Below the pieces are notes generated by a model. The model saw nothing but the letters and a program-made list of their open reading frames with translations, was not told the origin of the DNA and made no database searches. A stretch of DNA of 64,000 bases from Tachypleus tridentatus (Eukaryota > Arthropoda > Merostomata > Xiphosura > Limulidae), in assembly GCF_004210375.1 (NCBI RefSeq), contig NC_134825.1:40790348-40854347 (forward strand), written 5' to 3'. Position numbers and translations under genes: made by a program. Below, piece by piece: positions 1 through 12,719 of the stretch; position 1 is the stretch's first letter; each line of letters opens with the position of its first letter.

Positions 1-739
1 CTTTGCTTCTTTATTTATCAAGATTCACAGTGGCATGAATAAGTTCTTTGAAATTATCATATATTGGATGACTGGATTTATCAGCACTGTTCTTCAACTC
101 TGTGTGCATGTCATTTCATAGATGGTATTCCTAAGTGTGCAGGATTTCTCAAAGCTGTTGGCCTGAGCAAAACATTTCTTGAACTTGCATGGATTGTTGT
201 TACTGAAGGCTCAAGAAATACATATATTCATCAGTTTTTTCCTGGTTTTGGTATGATGTATAGGTTGAAACCAGATCATCTGATTGCTTGAGAAAGATGA
301 GTAAACAAAGGTTTATGTGCACAGTCCAAGAGACAGTATTTTGATATGGTGTGTTGTTTCTTGGTGTTTTTTTTGCTTTTGTTTTTTAAAATCTTGTGTG
401 ACAAAATTGTAGAATATCTCAGTAATGTAACTATATAGACAACCATTGGACAACAGTAACTTTTGAAATTTCATCCTTGCTTGTGTCTTACCATTAATAA
501 ATAGGAAATTAAATATAATCAAACTCTTTTATGAAGGTTTTTCATACAACAGTACTTAAGAAACCATATTCATTCAATATTAAAGTTATAATTTTTAGTG
601 TGTTAAATGAAATATAGAATTTAGACTGTGTGAATGTATCCAGTTGTTTTTTTTATTAATTATCTTCACTAAATTTCTTCATTTAATAAAATACTGTACA
701 AATGAATACACATGTACATGAAGTATAACAAAACATACC
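1..739. other. No recognised gene
   Basis: AT-rich sequence with no CpG at all. An open frame of 75 codons at 64-291 (+) has somewhat higher GC than its surroundings, but I recognise nothing in it on either strand and it has no clear splice borders. Confidence 0.5.
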
Positions 740-1200
740 ATACATTCTTGACATGATAAGGGATGTCAGTGAATAATTGTGATTGCAAACAAACCAAACC
801 TGTTTTCAAAACATTCCATATACAGTATGCATGTTGGATCTAAGCTACAGTCTCTGCATAAATATGTGGGCTCTTCTGATTTGAACACATGTCCATGTAA
901 TGTGGGTGAGCTATCAAGTTTTTCAAACATTCAAAAACTCCATATGTATCATTACAGCCATGTACAAAACTTTTCCAAAGGAATTATTAGTACCTGTTGT
1001 GCAAGATCTTCATCAAAAGCCAGTTTAAGCAGTTTACATCTGCTCTTAGACTATAGACATTGGGTACATTCAAGGCCCAGTATTTTCTGAAAGCAAGGAT
1101 TCTTAGGGAATTAGCACTATATTTCTTTAGCCAGTCATGCACAGTAGAGTCTATACTGCTCTGAAAGGTTGGAGCAGTTTCGAACAGGAATGTTTCCTCA
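740..1200 (-). pseudogene. UBR1/UBR2-type N-recognin, N-terminal region with UBR box, frameshifted copy
   Basis: Read on the minus strand, this stretch resembles the N-terminal part of UBR1/UBR2 E3 ubiquitin ligases, which bind N-degrons through the Zn-binding UBR box. In order I see a WLKKY...KYWALNVPNVYSL segment (about 1,035-1,160), a DEDLAQQVLIIPLEKF segment (about 965-1,015), then [16 protein letters not shown] followed by [11 protein letters not shown] (about 800-890), and a weak NHNYSLTS match near 750. The blocks lie in the right order but in different frames, with stops between them, so at least three frameshifts are needed. The cysteines of CRDC and DPTC are kept; the cysteine expected two residues after DPTC is a tyrosine. 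I see no introns between the blocks. This is a decayed copy, possibly a retrocopy. It lies antisense to the UBR exon at 12,720. Alternative: poor sequence over a real exon. Confidence 0.6.
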
Positions 1201-3990
1201 TTTTATATGATTAAAGCAGCTGTGTTTTTATAAGAAAAAACAGACAAAAACGTATGCTGATGATAATATCTAGAGTTAATGATTTAATATAGAATATGGA
1301 AAATAAAATATATACATTTACTTTAAAAAATATTTGATATTCATAAGAAGTTCAAGAGATTATGCAAATGAATTGTGAAAACTATTAAATAATAAATTGT
1401 ATATTTATACTCAAAATGAAAATCACACTGCATATGAACTACTCAGAGTCTGAGTGCAAATTATAGGATCATTCAGGACAAGTTTAAAACTATTTCATCA
1501 ACTGGTTTCATTTCTATAAAGAACTTTCAGGAGAGTTACCTATCTACTTAACATTGCAAGTCATTGTCCTAGGGTTAATTGTATCTTTATTGCATACATA
1601 ATGATTAACTTTCTAACCTTAAAATAAGAAATGACAACTTTATATGCATTATGATGAAGAAGACCCACATCAAGCTGATTTGATAATTTAAAATTTATCA
1701 CCACCCAGTTTCACACGAGTTCATTGAATGTGTTTCAAATCTCTGCAATTACAATGTGTCACTTTTGACATTTGTCTAAAATCATGAAATGTTAGTTTTT
1801 ACTGTCTCTCTGTTAATTGCAGATGTAATGGGCAATAAATAAGTTATAACAACTGCCAACCATCAAAATTTCTGTTTTTCAACCATTTGCTTTCTACTTG
1901 AGAAACCCAAGATATCTAGTTTTCTCATTCAGTAGCAAGAATATTATTTGTTATTTGATTATTGTGTGGATTATTTCATTAATGTAATCCTTGTTAATGA
2001 GTGTTTGCTATTTGTTTAATGTGAGAATATTTCTTTACAAGTAATTTACCCAAGGAATTCTTTTTCTAAAACAAGATGATAATTTGAAACCGAACTAACA
2101 TATTGAAAGTGGACCATCACACACAGTTTTCACAAGAATCACTGCTACAAGATGAATATGGATGGAGAGTGAGTCTACTGTGACTGTGAAGATGCACAAG
2201 CATGAATAGCATTTCCATACTGTGACTGATGCATAAGCATGAAAAGCATTTCCATACTGTAAAGTGCACTTGTAAAGAAAGCATATGGTAGTAAATATTT
2301 AATTCATAAGTTGCTGGAAAAAGAAAAGTTTTATATAAATTATTCAAATTTTAACCATTTTCATACCTATGTTTTTATTTTAAAAATTATATTTATTTTA
2401 GATTATAGAAAAGTAATACATTGATCAGTTTTTCCATTATTTGAAATTCATTCAATAAACTATTAATATCTTTCGATTGATAAAGATTATATATTTGTTA
2501 AAGTGGCACAGAATGTTATGTGTTATTCACTGAATTTTTTTTAGATTGATATTAAAAAAAATTATTCTTATATCAATGTCTTCTCAATCCAGTCCTATTG
2601 AACAAATTCCTTTAGGTCTCATGAAGCAAATGCTGTTAGTTATGATGACTGTTTTGTTATATTGTCATAGGAATACCAAAGTTTTCCACCTACCAACCTT
2701 CATCCCCCCCACTACTTAAGATAAACTTTAGATCTAAGGATATATGTATATATACTATGATATTGTATAATGATGAAATTCATACATATGATCAGGTAAT
2801 TATACACATGTAATAAGAGTAAAGTAGGCATTTATTCTTTTCTTAATTTGATTTTTCATTTTGATTATCACTGTGAAAATTATGTCTCAGAATTTCTGAC
2901 TGAAAAAGATTATTAAATCGTGAAAAGTTATTTATATAAAAATAAGCTTAAAACAAGTTTAATATTTTATCCATGTTTTACTCCAGTATTTCATAAAATC
3001 TACACTTAAATAGGATCACTATTACATTAGTTGACATCAGTGACAGCATTCTGTAGCCTAAAATATGTTTTCTTGCATGTGTTAGTTAATCTTTTTCATG
3101 AACATTCAGCTGCAAAAACGAATAAGCATACATACTTCTGAATTAAAGAAATGGGTAATGACTATTTAACACTTTAGTTTATTGTAACACCATTTAGTTT
3201 TAATTTATTTACCCTACTATTCATTAAGAACTGGTGAACTAGCAAGTTATTCTTCATGGTTCTTAGCTTACCAAGCAATCAAGGCATAAACAGGAGAAGA
3301 TCATAACAACAATTATTAAGAAATTTTAAATGAAACTGAAGAAAGAGTATATAATAATTAGAAAAAAGTAAGTTGTGGAATGTAATGATTAATTTATTGT
3401 CAAACTCATTAATCAGTTACATTCATGTAACCAATTATTTTCACAAGACTTGAATGGTAGGAATAACTGAAAATAGTAATAATCAGAAACATGAATTTGA
3501 TTAATTGGTTATTTTACATAACACAAATTAATGTAATTGAAGTTAAGAGGTTGTTGATTAATCAAATAGTTTTAATTTTCATTATTTTACATGACACTGA
3601 TTGAGATAATGCTTATAGATATCAAATAATTTAATTGAGTTAATCACTCAGCTCTTATAATAGTATATCAACAACACCATATCTGCTATATCTAGTGCCA
3701 ATAAAACTTTTTGCTCAGTATCACAGCTCTTCGGGCCAAGTAGAATATCATACAACATTGTTTTAGATGCAATTTATATTATAATGCATAAACAACAGTA
3801 GATAATATTTTGTTATGAAGCTTCTCTCTGTCAGTAATGAAGTAATTTATGAGTGTAATAAATTTTCATTGATTTGATAATTTTTTCATAAAAAAAAACG
3901 TTTGGTAAACTGATATATGACACGAATTCTTGGATGCAGATCAAAAATCTCCTTTCCCACCTCTGATATTTAACATTGCTCAACAATCAG
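1201..3990. other. No recognised gene
   Basis: Very AT-rich, CpG-poor sequence with short open frames only. Apart from the small tandem duplication at 2,174-2,257 I see no element or exon here. It probably forms intron or flanking sequence of the UBR gene. Confidence 0.5.
2174..2257. repeat. Imperfect tandem duplication, two units of about 40 bp
   Basis: Two adjacent units begin with ACTGTGACTG and end with AGCATTTCCAT; the first carries a few extra bases (GTGAAGATGCAC against ATGCAT). Confidence 0.6.
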
Positions 3991-6291
3991 TGGGGGTCAC
4001 TCTTAGTTGACACTGTCAGTGATACTATTTGTACTGATGTGGAGACGTATGTTCAGTTTAGTGCTGTTCCTTCAGGGAGCTCTGAGGTTGTATTATAGGG
4101 TGATCCTGGATAATCTGGAAATAATTTAAATTTGCCTTAACTTGTGTCTTCTTTTATTCTCTTGGCTTCTTAGGAGTCCACTTTTGAATCAATTGCCTCA
4201 GGCTCATTTTTTCAATTGGTCCATCAAATGTGTGATGTTTAGATCTTTTTCCAGTTGATTTGAGCCTACATCTTTATTAATGGCTAAAAGAGCTTGACAC
4301 AAATACTTGGTTTCTCCCTCCATCCTTTAATATTGTGATTCATGAAGAGAGGTTTATTGCTCAGTTACGTAATATAGACAGCGATGCTTTACCTGCCACA
4401 GTTGTCAGAACTAGATAATTTAACCTACCACTGCTAGGTGGAAGCATATTCCAATTCTCAAAGAATATTTTAGCTACAGGCAATTTGAGGTTCTAGAGTG
4501 GAATCTAAAGCTAAATTGAATAGTTCACAACTTTCTAGTTTACTTCTCACCCTATTTATGGTGCTTAGTTATTTATTACCCCTCTGAACTTTGTTAGAAG
4601 ACTCTCAAAATTACTGCATTACCACATCCATTGATGATTAAATGAGACCATTGTAAGCATGCACATTGATTTAATTGTTATCATTTATGTTCGTTCCAGT
4701 TGTCGTTGGCATGCCAACTTTCCTTGACTCCTATAGGAGGTTATAGTTCTGCTCCTATTCAAGGGCCTGCCCTGTACTTCCATAATCAGCTCCTTGATCC
4801 AATGGTATACAGAGTAGATTTTTGTCTATATCCAAGTATTCCATTGCTTGATCAGAATGCCAGCAGCATTGCTGACTGTTGTAAACCTTGGAGGTTTGTG
4901 AAAGCCTGACTCTGAAAATTTTTGGATGCATGACATGAGAAACCTTAAACACAGATTAATGGGCACTACAGGTTATTAGTTATTAAAACAAGAATAGTCG
5001 TTCAGTTTACATCTTCATCACCATTATCCACCCAACCTGTAGTGTTTCCACCTTCTGCAGATACTGTGATCTTGGAACTTTGTTCTAAGGGTATCATAAT
5101 TTTGTTAGTTTGAGGTCAGAGAGAGTTGTGCTAGTTTTTCCTAGGTTTTATTTCCATCAGTTTGTTTGGCAAAAAAAACACATGAAATTGGCATCCAATC
5201 CTCAATATTTTTCATCTGTATCAATTTCTATATCCTCCAAGATTCACAGGTGAGTACATTTCATGCTGAGTTAGTATTTCGTTTACTATGATTGTAGATA
5301 TCCTAGTTGATGTTGTCAACTCCTGTCTGCACTTTGTGCACAAGGATCAGATGTTACAGTTCATGGCTCTGATCTTTGGACTAACATCAGCACCATATGT
5401 ATTCTGCCCAATCATACAAAGTTTTTCTCATTCCACAAATAACTGGTTACTACTTGCACCATTCCATCAATTGGCAGAATGTTACACCTGCATTTCAGAA
5501 ATAACCAAAGCAGACTTCATTACCAGAGCTAAGACATCTATTCTCACTCCAGTAAAATATTATCAGTCTAACTCAGCCTGTTCCCATCTAGCACCAAGCT
5601 ATGGAACATGAAATCCAACTCTTACTCACCTCTCCTTTTCCCTTTGCATGGATGGTTCTTTCTCTTTGAGGAACGTGGGCATCACTCAAGTCCCTCATTC
5701 CCTTGGGATGAGCACACAAGAGATACCTTCAATGGTCTTTATGTATCCAGCGAATCACAAGCAGTAATTCATTGGATTTTACAGTTTATTATTCATGATT
5801 ATTCTCTTCAGTCTCGAGGGATGGTTGGATCAGTTTAATACCAAGATATAGGCTCCTCTGCTACCACCTTGTCCAGAGATTCATCTATTCATAGATGCCT
5901 TGCTTCAGGGATAGGGTACATATCTCAAAGGTCAGGAATTCCAGGATCTATGTATAGACAATGAAGTTTCCCTCCACAATGTGTTTTAGGCTTTCTTGCT
6001 TTTCAAAGAGTTGTGTCTCATAATCTTAGTGAACTAAGAGAGAAATCATCAGACTTCACTTTGACATTTCCATGATGGTATCTTGCATTTCCTGTCAGTA
6101 CTCAGTCCAGGGCTCTTTGTTTTTGAATCTAGGATCATTTATGATCAGATGAGTCCTATCATGTCACCCTACTAACTGATTATCCACAGGTGATGACTTT
6201 TGTAAAAGATCAAGTGTTTCGATCATACAGATTCTCCTGGCAGAATGGATACTGTATCATGAGATTTTTATATTGTATTGACTCTCATTTT

Positions 6292-6396
6292 GTTTTGTTT
6301 CTTTAGAATTAAGTACAAAGCTCTGACCATTATGGGTATCAAAACCCGGTTTTTAGCAGTGTGAGTCTGAAGACATATTACTGTGCCACTGGGGGA
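6292..6396 (-). mobile_element. SINE family B, nested in the DIRS relic
   Basis: Reverse-oriented copy with the tRNA-like head (GGGTATCAAAACCCGG and CACTGTGCCACT region) and a shortened tail. A perfect 13 bp duplication TGACTCTCATTTT flanks it (6,279-6,291 and 6,397-6,409). The usual GGGTATCGAAA reads GGGTATCAAAA, a CpG loss. Confidence 0.85.
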
Positions 6397-6575
6397 TGAC
6401 TCTCATTTTGAAACACTGATAACTGGTTTATTGGCCACTAATTGGAACACTCATCTACTGGTAACTTAGTCTCTAATACCTCACCCTTTGGCTTTGGTAA
6501 TAGATGCATTCTATTAGGACAGAACAGTATTGCTCCTTTAGGCTTTTCTACTGATTCAAATTAGCCAAGGTACTA

Positions 6576-6815
6576 CAGGGTGTTCAGAAAGTCACTGTGC
6601 ACTTATATATTTATTAACAGACATGTTTCAATATAGAATACAGGAGGTAAATATGAATGACAATTATAAACAATGTTGAAAGTGACTCCCGTTGGTATCA
6701 ATACAGGCTTGGATCCTTCTTATTTTGTTTCTAAACACCACTATCAGTTGCTGGCTTGAAATAGACTGAATGAATGCTGATTAAAAAACTGCACAGTGAC
6801 TTTCCAAACACCCTG
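6576..6815 (-). mobile_element. MITE with CAGGGTGTTC termini carrying a transposase C-terminus
   Basis: A 240 bp element with inverted ends CAGGGTGTTCAGAAAGTCAC and GTGACTTTCCAAACACCCTG, flanked by TA. On the minus strand it keeps an open frame of about 41 codons ending in RRIQACIDTNGSHFQHCL and a stop, which looks like the C-terminal end of a mariner/Tc-type (IS630 superfamily) transposase. It is therefore best read as an internal-deletion derivative of a DDE transposon. It lies inside the DIRS relic. A second copy is at 13,835. Confidence 0.8.
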
Positions 6816-8370
6816 TACTTATGCATGGCCAATTAGGATCCCTTACATAATGTTTTCGTCCTACCTGCTCTTAACAGGCAAGGTATCATGCCCTGGACTT
6901 CTTAAGGAATAAATCATCAAGCCTCAATCTGACCACCACTATTCTGTGGTGGCATTTTATGTTTCTCATCAAAAGGTATGTGGTCTAAGACTCTTTATTT
7001 GCAAATTTTGGATCTGCTTTCTAAGGACTAGTCTTATCACCCTTCTAGTTTGCTATATTCTATATATGATGCCTGTTGTAGTAGGTCCATTGTCTTCATC
7101 CATACAGATTCTCCCAACAAAATAGACATTACATCACAAGGTTTAGTTGGATTGCTTCTCATTTTGCAACTCTAATTGGTGAGTTGGTCTCTCATTGTAT
7201 CACCCAACCACTGACAATTTAGTCTCTAGTATGCCATCTAGTACTTCAAATAAATGTGTTCCTCCTGGACAGGATGAAATTACCACTCTCAACCTTCTCT
7301 TCACTTCGTATAGCCCCCAGGGTAAGAAATATGATTTGTTCCAACCCATTTTCAGATCCTTATTTGTGCCAGATTGCTGGCTACACCCATGATTTTGCTT
7401 TTGCAGTCCTTTCCAGTGTATCAATACTTTTCACTTCTTTATGGGCTTTCTCTGTGGATGCAGTCATAATTAGATAAGATATGTTTAGCTATCTAGAAGT
7501 AAAAACTTCTGGCATAAATGATATGCTATCTTTCACATTGCATCAGCATTTAATTTCTAAGGTTGTCATGTATTTGGCTTAGTTTCTGCTTCGTCCAAAA
7601 GTAACTTTTCTCAAAGGTAATAACTTGCATATTAGCAATGTTGCATTGAGAGGAGGTTGGACCCTTTCAATCAGCATTGTCAGCCATAACTCGTTTTTTG
7701 ACTTTGCCATTGTTTACAGCAGTCTTATCAACTACAATTCAATTATTACAATTACATAATTTTAGTCTTCAGTACTCTCCATATTCCTCATGTACTTTTG
7801 GGTAATTTATTCCAATTGACAATTCCAGTTATTTAATGGTTAGATTAAAGTTACATGGTCTATTTGTACACTTGTTTGTGGTCCAACTGTTATATGCCAT
7901 GTATCCCCTTTACCTGGAGATTTATTCTTCATGGCTACTAACCTCCAGACATCACCACTCAAACTGATTTGTGTTATTTGAACATAGACCCCTTTGTCAT
8001 TCCCTATATGATTTCAGACCATTTCTTCTTAACCAACACTGTTACACAAGAAAGGGGTTCAGTCCTTTTCCTTGATTCATCTGCTTATTCTTTCTCTCTC
8101 TGCCAAACCATATTTTGATTTGATCATGTTCAATTTTGTTGCCTACATTCATATCTTTAGAGTTACTAAACAACACTTTATTTTGGGCTTTATTTGAAAC
8201 CTAAGTATCTTCTATGCATCACATCCAATCAGATTTCTCTTTTCTGTGCTCTTAGCAACCTGGTGAAATTGGCTGTTGGAAGTCACTGTGTGGATTGGTA
8301 TATGGACCTCCACAAAAAATTTATCTCGCATTATTTGCCTTATCTGACAGTCTCTTCATCATGAGGGTTT

Positions 8371-9400
8371 TTGCTTATTTTCTGCTGTAGCTATCTTATT
8401 TCCACGAGATTATCTAGAGGTGTGAGTATTTTTATTTCTACCTTTCAGTGTCCTTTAGATTGTTTTCACAGGATCCCACTCTGTGGCAAGTGTTGCCCAG
8501 ACAGATGTGCTTTTATTAAGCCAATTCTGCACTATCAACCACAAATTTTCTATAATTACTATCAATTGCAATGGAACTGTAGAAATGAGGTGTTCCATAA
8601 GACCTCCTTGAAGCTCACTAGTTGGTATTACCTTACTATCATGACTATCATGAGTAAAGCTAAAGAGGATCCTGCCTATCCCTTCCAATCATCTGATTTA
8701 ATGAATCAAGGTTGGTTTGCTTTTACAAATTTAAGGAACTTGGTTCATTTATTGCACTGTTTCTCAGAACTACCCAGTATGCATTACCCCCCAGATTCTA
8801 CTGGTGAAACTACAGGGTCTTTACTGCACCTGATTTTCAGTCATTATGGAGATGGACAGAAGCTTTTCCTCCAGAGTGTTAGAGTGAATTCCTCCACTCT
8901 TGGCTCCCTGGATGATTTTTTTCCAGATGTTAGTAGGATGGCTCCAACCTATGCAGGAACCTACTCATAATACCAGTTCAGATTTGATGCCTGACTATCT
9001 AATTGGGGTGTGCATGGTCCTTCTTTATTATCAATAATGGTTCAGTGTATTGTTCATGAAAGGAAGTCCACTTTCTTCTCATAATTCCAAGCATAGAGGA
9101 GATCCCATCGTGGGGCCCTTGGTTGAATAGTTTTTCTACCTCCTTCTCATAAACTTGGGATAAAGTGGAAGGTTCCTTGTCCACTTCATTGGTAAACGAG
9201 AATGAATATACATAATTACAGACCAGGTAGGTTCTGTTCCTTTGATTGTGTAAGGCTAACACAATCCCATCATTCTGAGCTTTGAGTCTTACTTTTTGGG
9301 CTTCTTAAGGTGGAAGAGAAGGTGTCTGCTTTAGTGTTGCTTACTGTCTCATTGTAATTCTAGTAGCTTAGAATGCATCAATCTATATTTAAAGGTTGGA
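8371..9400. other. 3' flank of the DIRS relic, open frames of unknown meaning
   Basis: Contains a 199-codon open frame (8,371-8,970, +) and an 87-codon frame (8,999-9,262, -). Neither resembles a family I know. The continuity of base composition with the DIRS relic suggests element 3' sequence, but this is inference. Confidence 0.35.
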
Positions 9401-12251
9401 ATCCATTTAAAAATATATATATATAATGTTGCAGTCTAATTGTTTTAGCTACCAGTGTGGGATGCTGGGACCAAGACCCCTTAATTCCAGCCCCGAGTAA
9501 TGGAAACCTTGATTATCTGGTTGGGGCTGGCCTATAGTGATGGTTATTTATGTGTAATTCTGTCCTTGATACAGGAACTAAGTTCAGGGTGAATAACATA
9601 TCTGTAATGGATGCTTCCCTATTCAGGCACTACTTATCTTGGTATACCCAAGATCTGTACAGACATTTTCTGTATGGACAATGCCTATTGGATTAATAAG
9701 AGTTTAAACACACACATATATATATAATTTTGTATTTATTTATTTTTCTCATTAAAACAAAGATTGATTTAAATAAATGGGACTACTTATTCTCCCATAT
9801 TTATATAATCTGATTTTCAAAGACTGACCAAGCAAGCCTAGTTGCAAAAGAATTCATTTTTAGTAATCAACAGATATTCAAAATATGTGGTAAATACATA
9901 CACTCTTAAAAGTGAAAAATCTCTGCGAATTATCACATTTGTCAGTAAAGAAAAGGTTTACATATTGATTCTTTGATGCTAGGCCTCAAAATAATCGATA
10001 TGACATTATTTTATAACAGTTACAGGAATGTGCTGAGTAGCAAAATTACAGAGTGTAATTGATTCATTATTGCCCATGTATAAGAAGTTTTGAAATTACT
10101 GGGGCTGGTGGAACAGCCCTATTTCAATGTTTCTATAAGTCTATGGCATTACATAAAATATTTTTCATACCAAAACTAGCTTAGAAAATTTGAATGTTGA
10201 TAATAACAAAATTTAATTCTTACTTTTCATTTTGAAATAGTGGCCTGCATCATATCAAGGATGGAGATCTCGTGTAGTATAGCTTTGTGGTGTATGTATA
10301 GCTTGAGCTGCTACCTACTAAATGTTATATATAAAATCTCGGTTACATCTTCCAAAGAGATGTATGTGACACGTAATCAAAATTATGTAACACAAGCACC
10401 ACAATGTGACCAAAAACAGAATTAATTTATAAATATACAAGTTAAACAACCTGCATTTTAACCATTTCTTTATGTATTTTTGTGCTTTATTATGCTGTAG
10501 TTGAATTGTTATTTGTTTTAAATTTGTGTATGACAAATTGAAGAGCAGTTCGTCACATGAATGTGAGTAATATTTATTCCAGGTTATTCATAAACTACAT
10601 TGAGCCATTGAATGTTCTGAAACCACTTCACTCTCAGTGAGAAACCCACCTGAAGTTGTGGTGATACAGTTCTGTGATAGCATGCCAAATCTTTGGCAGG
10701 AGGATGTTATCATGGCAGAAACAGATTGTCTTACATACAGCAAAGGTGACAAGTCTCTTCTTTCTTATCTCCTACTGTTACAAGTATAGGCTGAAACTAA
10801 TGGATAGATATATATTTAATTAATAATGAAGAAATATTTTTTTATTTTTACACTAGTTTAATAAACACAGACAAAAATACAACTTTATTTCAACATTTCA
10901 TGAAACAATTGGTCCCTTCTTCTGGGTAAGTGAAAAATGCAACAAGAAAACTTAACATTGCTGAGTTCAAGTCATGATGAGGGACATGGAAGAAATATTT
11001 GTATCATATATACAACCAATTTATAAGAAATTTTTCTAAAGAAATTGTTGACTGTAAAGTCCTAAACCTAATCGTAATTTTTTTATAAGAATAATAAAGT
11101 GTAATTATTAACTATGTGAACTTGTTAAGCCATTATTTCAAATGAATTTTGGTTTGTATTATTTATGTACCAAGACTCAAGAAAATTTATGATATTTTTG
11201 TTTTATCCATGCTCAGTAACCTTTTCTAATATATAATATTTTTTTATTCAAAGTGTGTTCCACAGTTGTTGATATAAAAATATTTCCTTATTTGTAGTTT
11301 CTTTTATTTTTCCATAGTCTGGTAGTTTAAACCAATATAAATAACCAGAAAATTTACTTTTGTATTCAGATTCATTTCCCTTATTGCTTTGAACGTTTTA
11401 AGTACAGTTTTAATATTAATATTTTTAAGACCCTTTTGATCTATTCTGAGATATCATCAATATATGAAATAACAAAATAAACATTGGATAAAGTCACCAG
11501 TAGCATAGTCAAGTAAGCAAATTTGTATTTATGTATATTGTCATGGAATTTTATAATAGCTTAGTATACTAAAGTAGACTTGATTAATGAAGGTCAGAAC
11601 TCTATTTATGAGTATATCTCAAGCTTGGAAGATACTCCCATTTTGCTACAGTACCTTACAGTTGATCCTTTTGGAATAAAAACAACACTACAGGTCTATA
11701 TGTCAAGATACATGGTTGTCAGAAATGATATGACAAAATTTGTTGATGTGGACTGTAATGACAGATGAAGCTCTATAATTATTTTAATAAACTCACTCAA
11801 CCCTATTTAAATGATCTTAAGACTCACAACTGATGCTTCAAAGAAAAAAATAATCCAAAAAGAGAAAAGTAAGGAAGTATAAGTGTGGTACATCAGTAAT
11901 AACAGAAGTTTTTGTTTAAAATATTTATTTTAACAATTAATATCAAGAAGTATTGAATAATAAGAACTAATGTCATACAGACAAGAGGAATCTTTCATAA
12001 AATCTTCTTTTTTTATTATTATTTCTGTGTCAGTATATCCACAAATTATGCTTCAGATATGTATGTGGTGTCAGAACACTTTAGTACAACTTCATCAACC
12101 ACAAATTAATTGGTATTAACACATCTATGTTATAAAAAGAAAGACTTTTAAATGAACAGATTAACGATTCCCAGTGTTGTGGAATGTGTTAAATGACAAT
12201 TCAGAAAACGTCCTACATAAGTAGATTGTCTTAGGCAATCAGGAAATACTG
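9401..12251. other. No recognised gene; probable intron of the UBR gene
   Basis: AT-rich and CpG-poor. I looked on the + strand for a penultimate UBR exon (cysteine-rich segment ending before the split glycine codon) and did not find a convincing one. A 62-codon frame at 11,580-11,768 is unassigned. Confidence 0.4.
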
Positions 12252-12560
12252 TTAGGTTGTTCAAAAATAAATGTCATTTCTGAACTGCAAAGTTTGGAAA
12301 AGTATAAACCAGTGTTATAAAATATGCTTTAATCAAAGTAAGCATCATTTGCTTCAGCACGCTTTTACCAACAAAATGATGTTGTTTATGCTCCTACTGT
12401 AGAAATCAGAGTTTCTATGGTCAGTGAACTCCCTGGAAGCTTCTTCTGCAGCTGCCTGGTTTTCAAAGCATTTATTATTTAAAAATTTGTCAAAATGCTT
12501 GAAAAAAAGGAAACTCTGTAGGAGACAGGTGTGGGGAATAAGGTGGATGAGCCTTTGGTT
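12252..12560 (-). mobile_element. Mariner relic, C-terminal transposase and one terminal repeat
   Basis: Begins with TTAGGTTGTTC, resembling the terminal repeat of cecropia/Hsmar-type mariners. On the minus strand HPPYSPHLSPTEF (12,508-12,550) is followed, after a one-base insertion in a T run, by KHFDKFLNNKCFENQ and then a SRSINNII segment. This matches the order of the mariner transposase C-terminus. The third catalytic aspartate, expected in YSPDL, is histidine here. No N-terminal half or second terminal repeat was found, so the element is a truncated, dead copy lying in the intron just upstream of the UBR last exon. Confidence 0.7.
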
Positions 12561-12719
12561 GTGTGTTGTTTTTTTTCTGTATTAAATTCACTTCCACCTA
12601 TTATTGCAAATACTTCTATGCTTCATCCATTTTCATTTCTTTGCCCCCATAAAGTGCATCACATTCTTGAGCAGAGTGTTTCTGAATGGAATACTGGTTA
12701 CTTTTTTCACTGTTTTTAG

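Larger units (their letters stand above)
4000..8400 (+). mobile_element. Decayed DIRS-like retrotransposon (reverse transcriptase, RNase H, tyrosine recombinase relics)
   Basis: Scattered frames on the plus strand match a DIRS-type retroelement, which integrates by a tyrosine recombinase instead of a DDE integrase. At 5,288-5,600 the frame has ILVDVVNSCLHFVHKDQ then LIFGLTSAPYVFC, as in the reverse transcriptase palm. The position of the catalytic YLDD box reads STNN before WLLLAP, so both aspartates are lost. At 5,866-5,930 HLFIDALLQG followed by a stop and GTYL resembles the start of RNase H. At about 6,230-6,560 come AEWILYHEIF and, 3' of an inserted SINE, ALVIDAFY, as in the segment that follows RNase H in DIRS elements; a similar block recurs at 7,100-7,400. 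At 8,213-8,260 ASHPIRF and at 8,321-8,349 FISHYLPYLT resemble the Arg and Tyr boxes of the recombinase. Ends are not defined and the gag region is not recognised. Confidence 0.55.

Noticed and set aside
8371..8970. 199-codon open frame taken as a host gene
   Set aside because: It follows the DIRS recombinase relic directly, has no recognisable domain, and a matching exon structure is absent.
10085..10150. GAGGTALF frame resembling the GAGTGIFL of UBR proteins
   Set aside because: Only a few residues agree, the flanking residues do not, and a stop interrupts the frame.
10560..10790. Somewhat GC-richer block looked at as a penultimate UBR exon
   Set aside because: No frame gives the cysteine pattern of that part of UBR1/UBR2 and the borders are poor.
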